DNA of 64,000 bases, from the NCBI GenBank assembly GCA_964415175.1, contig CAYPYG010000014.1:1-64000 (forward strand), in the 5' to 3' direction. The translations under genes and the position numbers were made by a program. A model generated the notes under the pieces. It saw only the letters and a program-made list of their open reading frames with translations, had not been told where the DNA came from and made no database searches. This stretch comes from UBA2231 sp964415175. Lineage in GTDB: Bacteria; Elusimicrobiota; Elusimicrobia; Elusimicrobiales; UBA9959. Below are positions 54,488 through 62,577 of the stretch, piece by piece; within the stretch, counting starts at the first letter, position 1; each line of letters opens with the position of its first letter.

Positions 54488-55609
54488 TCAGACGCTGATG
54501 GAGACCGGTTTCTTGGGTGAGAAAAGGATGAGCGTGCGGCTCAGGTCCGCTCCCTCGCCCACGTGCAGGACCTTGACCCTGGAGGACTGGCCCTTGAAGA
54601 CCGTCTCGCCCTCTATGGTCCGGTTCGGGCTCTCGAATCCCTGGCCGACCAGGCGCAGCAGGTTCTGCTGCTGACTGTCCACGACGTCGAGCAGGTGCAG
54701 GTTCTTCGCGTCCGGGCCTTCGCCCAGCTCGAAGTTGGCGTAGAGGACGCTGTTGTTCTCGTCGACGACTATCACGTACTCGTCCGGCGGGATTATGACG
54801 CCCAGCAGCGCGCGCCACCATTTCTGCTCCGCGTCCTTGTATTTCTTGTCCTTGCTGATCTGGGACTCCATCTCGCCTTTTATCTTCTGCAGGAACGCGG
54901 AGATGGCCTGCCCGAGCTCGCCGACCTCGTCGGGACGGTTGACGAAACGCAGCTCCATGCTCTTGAGCGAGATGGTCTCCACGCTGTCGCGCAGCACCTC
55001 GAGCGGGGCGATGACGTAATGGTGGAAGAAGAAATAGAGGGGCAGGCCCAGCAGGAACAGCACGCCGACGGCGAGAAAGACGTACTTGCGCATCGCCGAA
55101 CCTATCAGCACCTCGGCGCCGGCGCGCGAGACCAGCACGTCGACGATGCCGACGATCTCGCCGCGCACCGAGAAAGGGAAGGCTATCTCGTAGAACGGCT
55201 CCTTGGGGACCTGGCGCGTCTTGGGCATCTTGGAGAGGTAGGCCTGCGTTATCGCGTCGGTCGGGGGCGGCACCTGCTTCTGGAACTCGTCCCAGGGCAT
55301 GCCCAGGAAGCGGGGCTCCTTGTACCAGCGGATGGCGCCCTGGCGGCTGATGTAGACCAGCGAGCTGATGCGCTCGTCCTTGGCCAGGGACTGCATGATG
55401 TCGTATTCCTCGAAGGTTATGGCGCGCGGGTTCCTGAGCAGGCCGTTGCGCAGCGTGGGGGCGTAGACCTTGACGGTCTCGACGATGTCCTGCTTGAGCT
55501 TCTCGTCGAAGGTCCACTTGAAGAGGTTGTAATAGAAGACCCCGCCCAGCACCATCACGTAGGCGCCGATCATCACGAACCACAGCAGCCATTTGCCGGT
55601 GAGTCTCAT
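54488..55609 (-). CDS. Membrane sensor protein without output domain (paralogue 1)
   Basis: 373 residues. Transmembrane helix 1 (about 6-28), extracytoplasmic Cache-like domain (about 30-172), transmembrane helix 2 (about 176-198), a HAMP-like region with DEVGELGQAISAFLQKIKG, and a PAS-like domain (about 260-365: WWRALLG, VIVVDENNSVLYAN, LLDVVDSQQQNLLRLVGQ, VKVLHVGEGADLSRTLILFS). No catalytic output follows; the PAS domain ends the protein. It could act through contact with a separate kinase such as those encoded nearby. The ATG has no Shine-Dalgarno, and a -10-like TATATT ends six nt before it, so the mRNA may be leaderless. Confidence 0.75.
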   Translation of the reverse strand: MRLTGKWLLWFVMIGAYVMVLGGVFYYNLFKWTFDEKLKQDIVETVKVYAPTLRNGLLRNPRAITFEEYDIMQSLAKDERISSLVYISRQGAIRWYKEPRFLGMPWDEFQKQVPPPTDAITQAYLSKMPKTRQVPKEPFYEIAFPFSVRGEIVGIVDVLVSRAGAEVLIGSAMRKYVFLAVGVLFLLGLPLYFFFHHYVIAPLEVLRDSVETISLKSMELRFVNRPDEVGELGQAISAFLQKIKGEMESQISKDKKYKDAEQKWWRALLGVIIPPDEYVIVVDENNSVLYANFELGEGPDAKNLHLLDVVDSQQQNLLRLVGQGFESPNRTIEGETVFKGQSSRVKVLHVGEGADLSRTLILFSPKKPVSISV

Positions 55610-55615
55610 AGTTAT

Positions 55616-55621
55616 AATATA
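55616..55621 (-). promoter_or_regulatory. -10 element abutting the sensor start codon
   Basis: TATATT lies six nt upstream of the ATG at 55609, the spacing expected when transcription starts at the start codon itself. TATAAC overlaps it. The -35 is not convincing. Confidence 0.4.
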
Positions 55622-55647
55622 CTACGCCGGGATTGCGGAAATATTAC

Positions 55648-55668
55648 GCCCCGCGCGGCGCGCGGGGC
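55648..55668 (-). terminator. Hairpin between the TPR gene and the sensor pair
   Basis: GCCCCGCGC, loop GCC, GCGCGGGGC, followed on the minus strand by GTAATATTT. A strong 9-bp GC stem with an AT-rich but not pure T tail; probable terminator of the tad operon. Confidence 0.5.
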
Positions 55669-55705
55669 CCGCCCGGGGCGTCTCCGGAGCGCCTTCGCGG
55701 CGTTC

Positions 55706-57055
55706 CTAGCGCCCCCCGGAAAGCAGTTGTTCTATGCGCTTGAGGCCGGCCTCCGCGTCGGCGTTGCCGGGATCGAGCTGCCGCGCTATCGTCCATTCGT
55801 CGCGGGCCTTCTCGTAGTTCGCGCTCTGGAAGTGCTTGATGCCCTCCATGTAATGGCGCTGCGCCGACACCCGGTTCTCCTCGGTCACGACCTGGGGCTT
55901 CTTCTCCACCGGGCCGGAGGCCAGGCCCTTGCGCCTAGCTTCCTCCTCGGCCTTCCGCCGCTCCTCCTCCTCCTTCGCGCGGCGCTCCTCCTCCTCCCGC
56001 GCCCGGCGGGCGGCCTCCTCGGCGCGGCGACGGCGGGCGTCCTCCTCCAGTTTCATCTGCTGCTTCGCCCGGGAGACGAGCTGGGCGAGGTACTTGGGAT
56101 TCTCCGAGTAAGGCTTCGCCTTGTCCCATTCGCCGATGGCTTCGGTGTACTTGCGCCTGCCGTAAAGCTGTTTTCCCCTCTCCAGGAACCCCTGCTCTAT
56201 CTCGCCGCGCACGTCGCTGAAGAGCTTCCCGGCCTTGGCGTCGCCCGGCTGTATCTCCAGGACCCGGCGGAGCCCGTCGTGGGCGCCTTTCAGGTCGCCG
56301 CGGGCGTAGGCCTCGAGGGCGGTCTTAAGGCCGTCCGTGGCGCGCTCGCGCCGCAGCTCCTCCTCGGAGCGGGCTATGCGCTCGATTATCGCGTTGTCGC
56401 GGGGCTTTATCAGCAGGGCGTTGTAGTAATTGTCCAGCGCCCCTTTCAGGTCGCGCCGGGCGTAGTCCTCCTCGCCCTTGGCCACGTAGTAATCCTTGAG
56501 ATTGTCCTTCATGCGGCCCAGCCAGTACCGGGCCTTTATGTTGTTGGGGGCGAGCTTGGAGACCTCCTCCATCGCCCGGTGGGCCTCCACGATGCGGCCC
56601 TCCTGGTAAAGGGAAAGAGCGGCCTTGAAGCGGTCCTCTATCATCACGCGCTCCGAGAGCGCGGGGCGGGCGCTGCCGCGCAGCTGGTCGGAGGCCTCGA
56701 GGATCATCGCGGCGTCCTGGAAGTTGGGGTCGATGGCGAGGATGCGGGCCGCCATGTCCCTGGCGCTTTCGTAATCGCCGGAGCGGTAGAGCTCGTAGGC
56801 GTTGTCGTAGACGCCCTGCAGCATCTTGTACTGGATCTTCTGTTTCTCCAGCTTCACGGTGTCCAGGAACTTCTTCTTCTCCTCGGCGTCGTCCAGGGCG
56901 CCCAGGCCGATCTTCTGCATGTTCAGGAAGAGGGACTCCTCGGTGTGGACCGATTGTACCGGGACACCATGCCGCATGGTGTCCCCCGCCGATGCCTGGC
57001 CGAAGACCGGGGCGGCGGCGGCCAGGAGCAGCAGGGACAGGAAGTTGTTTTTCAT
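55706..57055 (-). CDS. Exported TPR and coiled-coil protein, TadD-like
   Basis: 449 residues. Signal peptide (NFLSLLLLAAAAPVFGQA), then tetratricopeptide-type helices (for example YELYRSGDYESARDMAARIL, ALDNYYNALLIKPRDN, HYMEGIKHFQSANYEKARDE), and between about 320 and 375 a highly charged Glu/Arg coiled coil (RRRRAEEAARRAREEEERR and similar). TadD is the TPR lipoprotein that helps the secretin in tad systems; this protein is longer and lacks a lipobox, so the match is by position and fold. Residues about 25-35 (GDTMRHGVPV) are encoded by an in-frame REP-like palindrome. GAGG lies eight nt before the ATG. It follows tadC by 37 nt. Confidence 0.75.
   Translation of the reverse strand: MKNNFLSLLLLAAAAPVFGQASAGDTMRHGVPVQSVHTEESLFLNMQKIGLGALDDAEEKKKFLDTVKLEKQKIQYKMLQGVYDNAYELYRSGDYESARDMAARILAIDPNFQDAAMILEASDQLRGSARPALSERVMIEDRFKAALSLYQEGRIVEAHRAMEEVSKLAPNNIKARYWLGRMKDNLKDYYVAKGEEDYARRDLKGALDNYYNALLIKPRDNAIIERIARSEEELRRERATDGLKTALEAYARGDLKGAHDGLRRVLEIQPGDAKAGKLFSDVRGEIEQGFLERGKQLYGRRKYTEAIGEWDKAKPYSENPKYLAQLVSRAKQQMKLEEDARRRRAEEAARRAREEEERRAKEEEERRKAEEEARRKGLASGPVEKKPQVVTEENRVSAQRHYMEGIKHFQSANYEKARDEWTIARQLDPGNADAEAGLKRIEQLLSGGR
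56961..56985. repeat. REP-like palindrome inside the TPR gene
   Basis: GGGACACCATG, loop CCG, CATGGTGTCCC: a perfect 11-bp stem, in frame just after the signal peptide of the TPR protein. The same core occurs in intergenic copies at 47080-47106 and, with a variation, at 46316-46342. Confidence 0.75.
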
Positions 57056-57092
57056 AAAAGCGGCCTCGCTTCGCCGGACCGGCCCCGGCGCG

Positions 57093-57989
57093 TCAGAACG
57101 GCAGCGCCCCGCCCATCAGCAGGTCGGTGATCATGGGCGCGAGCATCAGGATGAACACCGTGGGAAAGATGAAGATGAACAGCGGGATGAGCATCTTGGT
57201 CGAGGCCTGCGCCGCCAGTTTCTCGGCCTTGTTCAGGCGGCGGAAACGCATGTCCGCGGAGAAGTTCCGCAGCAGCTCGACCAGGCTGGTGCCCAGTTCG
57301 TCCGACTGGATGATCAGGCCGACGAAGGAACGGATCTCCTGCAGTCCGGTGCGCAGCGCCAGGTTGCGCAGCGCGTCCCGGCGGGAATAGCCGAGCTGGA
57401 TCTCGTTTATCATGCGCTCCACTTCCAGTTCCAGCCCCGTCTTCTGGGTCGAGATCTTGACGATCCTGTCGAAGGCCGTCATGTAGTCCAGGCCCGATTC
57501 TATCATCAGGGCCGACAGGTCCACGAAGGTAGGGAAGTTGCGGATTATGTCGTCCTGCCTGGCGCGGATGCGGCGCGAATAGATGAGCCCGTCCGGCAGG
57601 AAGAAGCCGAGCGGCAGGAAGATGAGCGAGGCGAAGGAGTCGCTGAGCAGGAACATCCCGGCCGACAGCCCTATCGCCGTGAGTTCCTTGGCGTGGAGCA
57701 TCTTGAGCGGGTCGCTGCTCGCCGGCTTGCCGAGGAGCATGTAGGTCTCCTCCAGCTTGCGCTCCAGCCCCAGGCCGCGGGCCAGGAACAGGTCCACCCG
57801 CTCCAGCCAGCTGCGGTTGGGGTCGAGCCTGGAGAAGACCGAGACCTCCTTGCCCTCCATGTCGCTGATATCGCCCACGGGGGAAGGGCCCATGTCGGGC
57901 GGACGCAGGAAGCGCTGCACCGCCGTGAAGGCGGCCATGGAGCCCGCGAACAGCAGGGCGAGCATCAGCAGGTTCACGAATTGTTCCAT
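57093..57989 (-). CDS. tadC: TadC inner-membrane platform protein
   Basis: 298 residues. N-terminal helix (about 5-25), two further helices around 105-135, a T2SSF domain (FPTFVDLSALMIESGLDYMT; LVELLRNFSADMRFRRLNKA) and a last helix (about 265-290, PLFIFIFPTVFILMLAPM). TadC and TadB together form the inner-membrane platform on which the TadA ATPase acts. Starts 10 nt after tadB with no clear Shine-Dalgarno, so it is probably coupled. Length is normal for the family. Confidence 0.9.
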   Translation of the reverse strand: MEQFVNLLMLALLFAGSMAAFTAVQRFLRPPDMGPSPVGDISDMEGKEVSVFSRLDPNRSWLERVDLFLARGLGLERKLEETYMLLGKPASSDPLKMLHAKELTAIGLSAGMFLLSDSFASLIFLPLGFFLPDGLIYSRRIRARQDDIIRNFPTFVDLSALMIESGLDYMTAFDRIVKISTQKTGLELEVERMINEIQLGYSRRDALRNLALRTGLQEIRSFVGLIIQSDELGTSLVELLRNFSADMRFRRLNKAEKLAAQASTKMLIPLFIFIFPTVFILMLAPMITDLLMGGALPF

Positions 57990-57999
57990 AAAGCGCCGG

Positions 58000-59544
58000 C
58001 TAGACCCTTATCTTCCCGAGGCTGGAGACGACCTTCATGCCTATGCCTATCCAGATAGCGCAGAAAATGAAGGTCATCATGCCCAGCGGGGAACCGTAGA
58101 ACTTTATCATCGTCTCCGGCTGGAACATGAACATGACGGAGACCATGATCCAGGGCATGATGCCCACGACTATGGACTGGATCTTCTGCTGCGCCGTCAT
58201 GGCCTTGGTCTTCTCCTCCAGCTTGGACTCCTCGCGGATATCGACCACGATGCGCTCGAAGACCTTGGTCAGGTTGCCGCCCATCTGCCGCTGCAGCACG
58301 ATGGCGCGTATCATGTAGGAGAGCATCTTGGACTCCACGCGCTCCTCCATGACGCCCAGCGCCTTCTCGAAAGGCATGCCGAGCTGGTAATTCTTGATGA
58401 CGAGGGAGAATTCGTCGGCGATCGGGGGCAGCAGGTCCTTGGACACCATCTCGAAGCCCTGCACGACGTCCAGGCCCGAGCGCAGACAGTTGGACATCAG
58501 GATCAGCGCGTCCATCAGCTGCGTGTCTATCTTCCGGCCGCGGCCGCGTTTCATGCTGTTGAGCACCATCGTGGGCGTGCGCAGGCCGACGTACATGCCC
58601 AGCGCGGACATGAGCAGGAATATCGGCAGGTTGAAGCTGAGCAGGCCCAGCAGCGCGAAGACGGCGGCCGGCGCGAATACCAGGTAATGGACCTTTACCG
58701 TCATGAACTGCCGGGAGAAGTCGTCGGTCCACCGGTTCACGCGGCCGGCGTAATCCTGGACGAGGCGGTCCGTCTCCTTCTCGTTGAGCATGAAGAAGAG
58801 GCGCACCGCGGTGAAGACCAAGATTATGCCGATGACCGTGGCCCCCACGAAAACGAGCTCCTCGGCGCGCGAGAAGACCTTGGGCGCCTCGTACTTGCGC
58901 GGGGGCTCGAAGACCTGGAAGAAGGCGTCCTGGGAGAGCACGGCCGAGGCCGTGACCGCCTCGGCGTAGGCCTTGGAGTCCGCGCTGGAGATCGCGTCCG
59001 CGATGCTCTCCATCTGCTTGAGTATGAGGGAGAAGGTGGCCAGCAGGCTCCGGCCGCGGCCGCCCAGGGAATCGTTGAGACGGGCCCGGTAGAGGCGGTC
59101 CAGCGACATCTGGAAGCGGATGCGCATGTCCGAATACTCTTTGACGAGCAGGGCCGGCGCTATGGCCGCCCCGCCCTGGTCCGGCGGGAAGGTCTTGCGG
59201 CTGATCTCCATGAACTCGTAGAGGATCGAGACGGTGTGCTGCCAGAGCATGGCCTCGGAGAGCTCGCCCTCCTCGGGATCGCGCCAGGCGGGCTTCCCGG
59301 ACATGGCGGCCACTTCGTCGATCATCCACTGCGGCATGACCAGCCGGCTGTCGCGGCCGCGGCACTTGAACGTATGGTCCAGGATCTTCTGCTCCCGGCC
59401 GGGGTCCAGGTAATAGTAGAAGAGCTGCAGCTTGAGGGCGGCGCAGGAGACCTCGTCCATTTCGGCCCCGGTAAAAACGGAGGCCCCGGCCCGGGGGACG
59501 GCCAGGCAGGACGCCGCGATCGCTATCAGAAGTATCCTTTTCAT
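58000..59544 (-). CDS. tadB: TadB platform protein with an added exported N-terminal domain
   Basis: 514 residues, well above the usual TadB length of about 300. It opens with a signal peptide (RILLIAIAASCLAVPRAGA) and an all-helical domain (about 22-220) placed outside the cytoplasm. A transmembrane helix (about 228-250, VGATVIGIILVFTAVRLFFML) then leads to the ordinary TadB part: paired helices (about 285-330), a T2SSF domain (LMDALILMSNCLRSGLDVVQ; MEERVESKMLSYMIRAIVLQ; KTKAMTAQQKIQSIVVGIMP) and final helices. Begins 7 nt after tadZA. The added domain might contact the secretin or the pilus in the periplasm; that is inference. Confidence 0.88.
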   Translation of the reverse strand: MKRILLIAIAASCLAVPRAGASVFTGAEMDEVSCAALKLQLFYYYLDPGREQKILDHTFKCRGRDSRLVMPQWMIDEVAAMSGKPAWRDPEEGELSEAMLWQHTVSILYEFMEISRKTFPPDQGGAAIAPALLVKEYSDMRIRFQMSLDRLYRARLNDSLGGRGRSLLATFSLILKQMESIADAISSADSKAYAEAVTASAVLSQDAFFQVFEPPRKYEAPKVFSRAEELVFVGATVIGIILVFTAVRLFFMLNEKETDRLVQDYAGRVNRWTDDFSRQFMTVKVHYLVFAPAAVFALLGLLSFNLPIFLLMSALGMYVGLRTPTMVLNSMKRGRGRKIDTQLMDALILMSNCLRSGLDVVQGFEMVSKDLLPPIADEFSLVIKNYQLGMPFEKALGVMEERVESKMLSYMIRAIVLQRQMGGNLTKVFERIVVDIREESKLEEKTKAMTAQQKIQSIVVGIMPWIMVSVMFMFQPETMIKFYGSPLGMMTFIFCAIWIGIGMKVVSSLGKIRV

Positions 59545-59551
59545 GGCTCCG

Positions 59552-61789
59552 CTATTGCCTCTGCCCCCCGGCCCTGGCCCGCTTCTGCTCCTCGGTCCAG
59601 AAGAGGTCCACCGGCAGGGGGATGCCGTGGGTCTCGAAATCCTTGAAGAACTTGGGAGGCTCGCCGGTGGCCGTGAAATAGCCGGAGACCTTGCCGGTCG
59701 CGTGGTCTATGGCCGTCTGGTGGTACTTGAAGAGGTCGTGCGTCAGGATCGTATTCTCGTCGCGGCCGGTGATCTCGGTGACGGCCGTGATCTTGCGCGT
59801 GCCGTCGGAGAAGCGGGTCAGCTGCACTATCATGTGGACGGCCGACGAGATCATCTCGCGCAGCGCCCAGATCGGCAGGTCGGCGCCGGCCATGAGGCAC
59901 ATGGCCTCCATGCGGGTCAGCGCGTCGCGGGGGGTGTTGGCGTGGATCGTGGCCAGCGAGCCCTCGTGGCCGGTGTTCATGGCCTGGAGCATGTCCAGGG
60001 CCTCGGCGGAGCGGACTTCGCCCACCACGATGCGGTCGGGGCGCATGCGGAGGCAGTTCTTGACCAGGTCGCGGATCGTGACCTCGTTCTTGCCTTCGAT
60101 GTTCGGGGGACGGGACTCCAGGCGCACCCAGTGGTCCTGCTGCAGCCGGAGTTCGGCCGTGTCCTCTACGGTCACGATGCGCTCGTCCTCGGGGATATAG
60201 CTCGACAGCATGTTCAGGAAGGTCGTCTTACCGGTGCCGGTGCCGCCGGAGATGATGATGTCCTTGCGCAGCTTGACGCAGGCCTTGAGGAAATCGACGC
60301 AGTTCTGCGAGATGGAGCCTTTCTTGATCAGGTCGGCGTCCGTGAACGGCTTGGCCGAGAACCGCCTTATGGTGAGCGTCGGGCCCGAGACGGCCAGCGG
60401 CGCGATGATGGCGTTGACGCGCGAGCCGTCCTTGAGGCGGGCGTCCACCAGCGGCACGGATTCGTCGATGCGCCGGCCGAGCGGGGCCACGATGCGCTTC
60501 ATGACCTGGACGATCTGCTCGTCGTTGCGGAACTTGTACTTGGTCAGGATCAGCTTGCCGGCGCGCTCTATGTAGACGCGGTCGGGCGCGTTGACCATGA
60601 TCTCGGTCACGGCCGGGTCGCGCATCAGCTCTTCCAGCGGGCCGAGGCCCAGGATCTCGTCGAGCAGCTCGTTGATGAACTTCACGCGCTGCTCGCGGGT
60701 AAGGGGGTAGGCCGTCTCCTTCTGGAGCAGGCCGTTGATGATGCCGTCCACCTTCTTGCGCGTCTCCTGGTTGCCCGCCGCGTCGTCGGTCAGCTTTATG
60801 CGCTCTATCTCCAGCGCCGCCACCACCAGGCCGTGCATCTTCATCTTGAGCTCGTCCCAGAAGGGCGGGACGTCCGTGCGGACCCCGGTCGCGGAGATCG
60901 GCGGCTTGCCGCCGCCCTGGCCGCTGTCGGCCGCGGGCAGCTGTTCGCGCTCCACGGCGCGCCAGAGCATGTCGGAGCCGTGGGAGAACTCCGCCGCCGA
61001 GACGCTGGAGACCCACTGCTTCTCGGTCGGAGGGACTTCGGCCATGCGGCCCAGCAGCACCCGCAGGATCCGGACCCACTGGCTGTTGGGCTGCTCCACT
61101 ATGAGGAGCTTGTTCTGGTTGGCGGCCGCCGGCAGCGCGTCCTCCCAGGGCATGAAGGCCAGGATCTCGCGGCCGAGCTGCTTGAAGAACTTCTCCACCT
61201 CCTTGGGGCCCAGCGCGCCGGGCATGTCGTAGAGGTTGGAGACGATCTCGAACTTGTTGAGGTTGAAATGCAGTTCGTTGACCTCGCGGAAGATCCCGGC
61301 CGTGGCGTTGAGGCTGGCGGCGTTGGAGTTGGTGACCCAGAAGACCATGTCCGAGATGTCGAAGGCGAAGACCTGCATCGGGAAATAGGGGTCCACGTCG
61401 AGGAAGATATCGAAGGAATTGGAGAGCTTGGAGAGCACCGGCATGATGAGGTCCGGCGAGAGCTTGGACGCCTCGGTGCGGCGCTTGGAAAGGGGCAGCA
61501 CGCCCACCCCCCACTGCGAGACCGGGACCTTGCCCTTTATGAGCGAGCCCAGCGCGCCTATCGATTCTCGCCCGAGCATGCGGACCAGTTCGGCCAGGGA
61601 CGGCGGGTTGAGGCCCAGCAGCTGGGCGTGCTCCTGCCGGCACATGTGGTCCATCGGCACGATGAGCACGTTGCGCTTCTGGTAATTGGCCCACGCCAGC
61701 GCCATGTTGAGCGCCAGCGACGTGGACCCGACCCCTTCCCTGGGGCCGGTGAACGTTATCACCCTGGGGAGGGCGACCTCTTCCGCCAT
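59552..61789 (-). CDS. tadA: TadZ-TadA fusion: MinD-like domain joined to the pilus ATPase
   Basis: 745 residues. Residues 1 to about 260 are a MinD/CpaE (TadZ)-type domain, with ITFTGPREGVGSTSLALNMA at 11-30. Here the signature lysine of KGGVG is Arg and the P-loop Lys before Thr/Ser is Ser, so nucleotide binding is doubtful. After a linker, residues about 320-745 are a complete TadA/CpaF ATPase: GGTGTGKTTFLNML with K521, DTAELRL, the RPDRIVVGEVR motif with its catalytic region, and GHEGSLATIHAN. TadA hexamers power Flp assembly, and TadZ places the machine at the cell pole; these are normally separate proteins. Start supported by AAGG nine nt upstream. Confidence 0.92.
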   Translation of the reverse strand: MAEEVALPRVITFTGPREGVGSTSLALNMALAWANYQKRNVLIVPMDHMCRQEHAQLLGLNPPSLAELVRMLGRESIGALGSLIKGKVPVSQWGVGVLPLSKRRTEASKLSPDLIMPVLSKLSNSFDIFLDVDPYFPMQVFAFDISDMVFWVTNSNAASLNATAGIFREVNELHFNLNKFEIVSNLYDMPGALGPKEVEKFFKQLGREILAFMPWEDALPAAANQNKLLIVEQPNSQWVRILRVLLGRMAEVPPTEKQWVSSVSAAEFSHGSDMLWRAVEREQLPAADSGQGGGKPPISATGVRTDVPPFWDELKMKMHGLVVAALEIERIKLTDDAAGNQETRKKVDGIINGLLQKETAYPLTREQRVKFINELLDEILGLGPLEELMRDPAVTEIMVNAPDRVYIERAGKLILTKYKFRNDEQIVQVMKRIVAPLGRRIDESVPLVDARLKDGSRVNAIIAPLAVSGPTLTIRRFSAKPFTDADLIKKGSISQNCVDFLKACVKLRKDIIISGGTGTGKTTFLNMLSSYIPEDERIVTVEDTAELRLQQDHWVRLESRPPNIEGKNEVTIRDLVKNCLRMRPDRIVVGEVRSAEALDMLQAMNTGHEGSLATIHANTPRDALTRMEAMCLMAGADLPIWALREMISSAVHMIVQLTRFSDGTRKITAVTEITGRDENTILTHDLFKYHQTAIDHATGKVSGYFTATGEPPKFFKDFETHGIPLPVDLFWTEEQKRARAGGQRQ

Positions 61790-61828
61790 CTTTAACCGCC
61801 TTGCCGGACCGCCGTTGCGGGCGCCGGC

Positions 61829-62554
61829 CTACCTTATGATCTCGAACGTCACGAAAAGGAACAACGAACTCTGGTCCTCCACTATGTCGGTGGAGCTGAA
61901 CAGCTTGCCGATGAGCGGGATATGGCCCAGGATCGGCACGCGGTTCCGGGAGACGTTGCGGCTGCTCTTCTTGAGGCCGCCTATGACGAGCGTCTCCCCG
62001 CTCTTGAGCTCGACCTCGGTCTGCACCTGCCTGGTGATCATCGAGGGGATGGTGGTCCCGCCCACGACCACCGGCTTGGAATAGTCGGGGTTGGAGACCT
62101 CCAGCGCGATCTGCACGTCCACGGTGTCCTTCTTCTCGGCCAGGATGACCGGCAGCACCTGCAGGATGACGCCGTGCTTCTTGAACTCGGCGCCGACGCC
62201 CTGGTTGTTGGAATAGGGGACCGGGACCTCGCCGCCGACCGTGAAATTGGCCTGCGAGCCGCTCTTGGCTATGACCTTGGGATTGGAGAGGAGCTGGGCC
62301 TTGCCCTCGGTCTCCAGGAGCTTGAGCGAGGTGCTCAGCTGGGTCTTGCGCTCGAACTCGCCGAGGCGGATGATGCCGGGCACCGACTTCTCGCCGAACT
62401 CGAAGAGCTGGCTCCAGGAGAAGCCGCGCGTCTTCTGTATCGAGCCGCTTATCTCCACGATGTCCGCGCTGACGGCCACCATCTCCGCCTTCTGGGCCAG
62501 CGCCGGCGCCGCCAGGAAGGCGGCCGCGGCGAAGGTCAGTATCGTTCGTTTCAT
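61829..62554 (-). CDS. Very short RcpA/CpaC-type secretin
   Basis: 241 residues. A signal peptide (ILTFAAAAFLAAPALA) is followed at once by a secretin core: VSADIVEISGSIQKTRG, LLSNPKVIAKSGSQANFTVG, GVILQVLPVI, and the C-terminal signature VPILGHIPLIGKLFSS with FVTFEI at the end. The N0/N1 or BON-type periplasmic domains of typical RcpA/CpaC proteins (450 residues or more) are missing. Secretins form the outer-membrane pore. GGAGG six nt before the ATG at 62554 decides the start; the frame continues upstream only by chance overlap with cpaB. It lies between cpaB and tadZA as usual for tad operons. Confidence 0.85.
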   Translation of the reverse strand: MKRTILTFAAAAFLAAPALAQKAEMVAVSADIVEISGSIQKTRGFSWSQLFEFGEKSVPGIIRLGEFERKTQLSTSLKLLETEGKAQLLSNPKVIAKSGSQANFTVGGEVPVPYSNNQGVGAEFKKHGVILQVLPVILAEKKDTVDVQIALEVSNPDYSKPVVVGGTTIPSMITRQVQTEVELKSGETLVIGGLKKSSRNVSRNRVPILGHIPLIGKLFSSTDIVEDQSSLFLFVTFEIIR

Positions 62555-62577
62555 CCAGATCCTCCCGGGTGACGGGG

